From: Nitrososphaerota archaeon
GTDB taxonomy: Archaea > Thermoproteota > Nitrososphaeria > Nitrososphaerales > Nitrososphaeraceae
Direction of reading: 5' to 3'
DNA: 5,354 nucleotides
Assembly: GCA_005877345.1 (NCBI GenBank)
Contig: VBPR01000192.1
Span: 1-5,354 of the forward strand
The notes under the pieces are model-generated. The model searched no databases and was not told where the DNA came from. It saw nothing but the letters and a program-made list of their open reading frames with translations. This document shows positions 4,967 through 5,354 of the stretch, one piece after another (the stretch's first letter is position 1; every line of letters starts with the position of its first letter). Made by a program: the position numbers and the translations under genes.

Positions 4967-5002
4967 AGCCTAGACTCGATGCAGCAACGAGCTAATGGGC
5001 TT
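4966..5002. other. Imperfect 12-bp hairpin in the divergent spacer
   Basis: The stem is AAGCC-TAG-(A bulge)-CTCG on the 5' side with CGAG-CTA-(ATG bulge)-GGCTT on the 3' side, around a 9-nt loop (4979-4987). It is GC-richer than its surroundings. It lies between the zinc-knuckle gene (-) and the partial gene (+), upstream of the TATA boxes of both, so it would not be in either predicted mRNA. It may be a protein-binding site, a small RNA or the remnant of something else. Confidence 0.4.
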
Positions 5003-5063
5003 GTCCTAAATAAAATAATAAAAGAGTAATTCAATCAACAAACTGCTTATTAATGATGAATTG

Positions 5064-5070
5064 TATATAA
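5064..5070 (+). promoter_or_regulatory. Possible TATA box of the right-edge gene
   Basis: TATATAA is a good core match, but its centre is only about 17 bp before the TTG at 5084, shorter than the usual 26-30 bp. Either the gene starts further in (TTG 5129) or another promoter is used. Confidence 0.35.
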
Positions 5071-5083
5071 CATCAGATAAGTC

Positions 5084-5354
5084 TTGTCGGGTACAGGATA
5101 TAATATAGACGAGGGTAGCAAAGACTATTTGGAAGGCGCATCAAAGTTTAAGCCGGTAAAGGTCGAACTTAAGGTTTCAAATGCAAAAGGGACGGATGAA
5201 GTCAATTACTGGGTCAACGAAATTACAAATCAATATGCAGATTTTGTTATAACAAATGTTAAAGCTGACCCTAACCAAATATCCTTTGATATAGGTTCGC
5301 CCAGCATGGAGGATCTGACAGCCAAAGATATTGAGTTTAGATTAAAAGAGTATC
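5084..5354 (+). CDS. Unrecognised protein, 3' end outside the window
   Basis: A frame with coding-like composition is open from after the TAA at 5078-5080 to the window edge. The first start codon is TTG 5084, giving 90 residues so far; a second TTG lies at 5129 and the first ATG only at residue 75. The sequence looks like a soluble alpha/beta protein: KPVKVELKVS (23-32) as a strand, DEVNYWVNEITNQYA (38-52) as an amphipathic helix, DFVITNVKADPNQISFDIG (53-71) as two strands, then MEDLTAKDIEFRLKEY (75-90) starting another helix. This beta-alpha-beta-beta order recalls small ferredoxin-like folds, but no family was recognised. GC content is higher than in the upstream spacer, which supports coding. 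The start is uncertain because no Shine-Dalgarno is visible and the TATA spacing is poor; an upstream frameshift or an unusual start is possible. Confidence 0.6.
   Translation, partial: MSGTGYNIDEGSKDYLEGASKFKPVKVELKVSNAKGTDEVNYWVNEITNQYADFVITNVKADPNQISFDIGSPSMEDLTAKDIEFRLKEY

Noticed and set aside
5053..5059. ATGATGA, an exact C-box match for an archaeal C/D guide RNA
   Set aside because: No CTGA D-box and no D'/C' pair lies at a suitable distance downstream.
1..5354. Insertion sequence, CRISPR array, integrase or att duplication
   Set aside because: No transposase or integrase frame, no spaced repeat array, and no second copy of the tRNA 3' end were found in the window.

Overview
The window most likely comes from a terrestrial ammonia-oxidising archaeon of the Thaumarchaeota (Nitrososphaeria; Nitrososphaera/Nitrosocosmicus-like). 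This rests on the AT-rich composition, TATA-type promoters about 27-30 bp before leaderless starts, a tRNA with a bulge-helix-bulge intron at a non-canonical position, and a small winged-helix protein of a type common in that phylum. The placement is an inference from style and was not checked by any search.

Left part (1-3209). A major-facilitator (MFS) efflux-type transporter runs leftwards out of the window. It is divergent from a two-gene unit running rightwards. The first gene of that unit is a cysteinyl-tRNA-synthetase-like ligase of 383 aa. It keeps the nucleotide-binding signatures (HLGH, KMSKS) but has lost half of the zinc/cysteine-recognition site and the extreme C-terminus. The second gene, overlapping it by 17 nt, is a GNAT N-acyltransferase with an extra N-terminal domain. 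The 119-bp divergent spacer holds two separate inverted repeats; one of them brackets the likely TATA box of the ligase. A synthetase-derived ligase, an acyltransferase and an exporter together resemble the logic of mycothiol biosynthesis (MshC + MshD) or of a small aminoacyl-conjugate pathway. This is the most interesting candidate for an undescribed system here.

Middle part (3210-4321). A tRNA-Arg(CCU) gene carries a 28-nt intron in its D-loop with a good bulge-helix-bulge fold, and it has C instead of U at position 33. It is followed by a 106-aa protein that resembles the phage/bacterial small-protein family with a 'C.GV' core and an 'NDSG.SF.EIAD' tail, and then by an 89-aa winged-helix DNA-binding protein.

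Right part (4322-5354). A gene-poor stretch contains a 14-nt direct repeat with an intervening strand able to pair with either copy. A leftward gene encodes a 107-aa protein with a putative zinc knuckle (C.H...C..C); its TATA box fixes an internal ATG as the start. Upstream of it lie a perfect 13-bp tandem duplication and a 12-bp imperfect hairpin. The window ends inside an unrecognised rightward gene with an uncertain TTG start. No insertion sequence, CRISPR array, rRNA or origin is visible.
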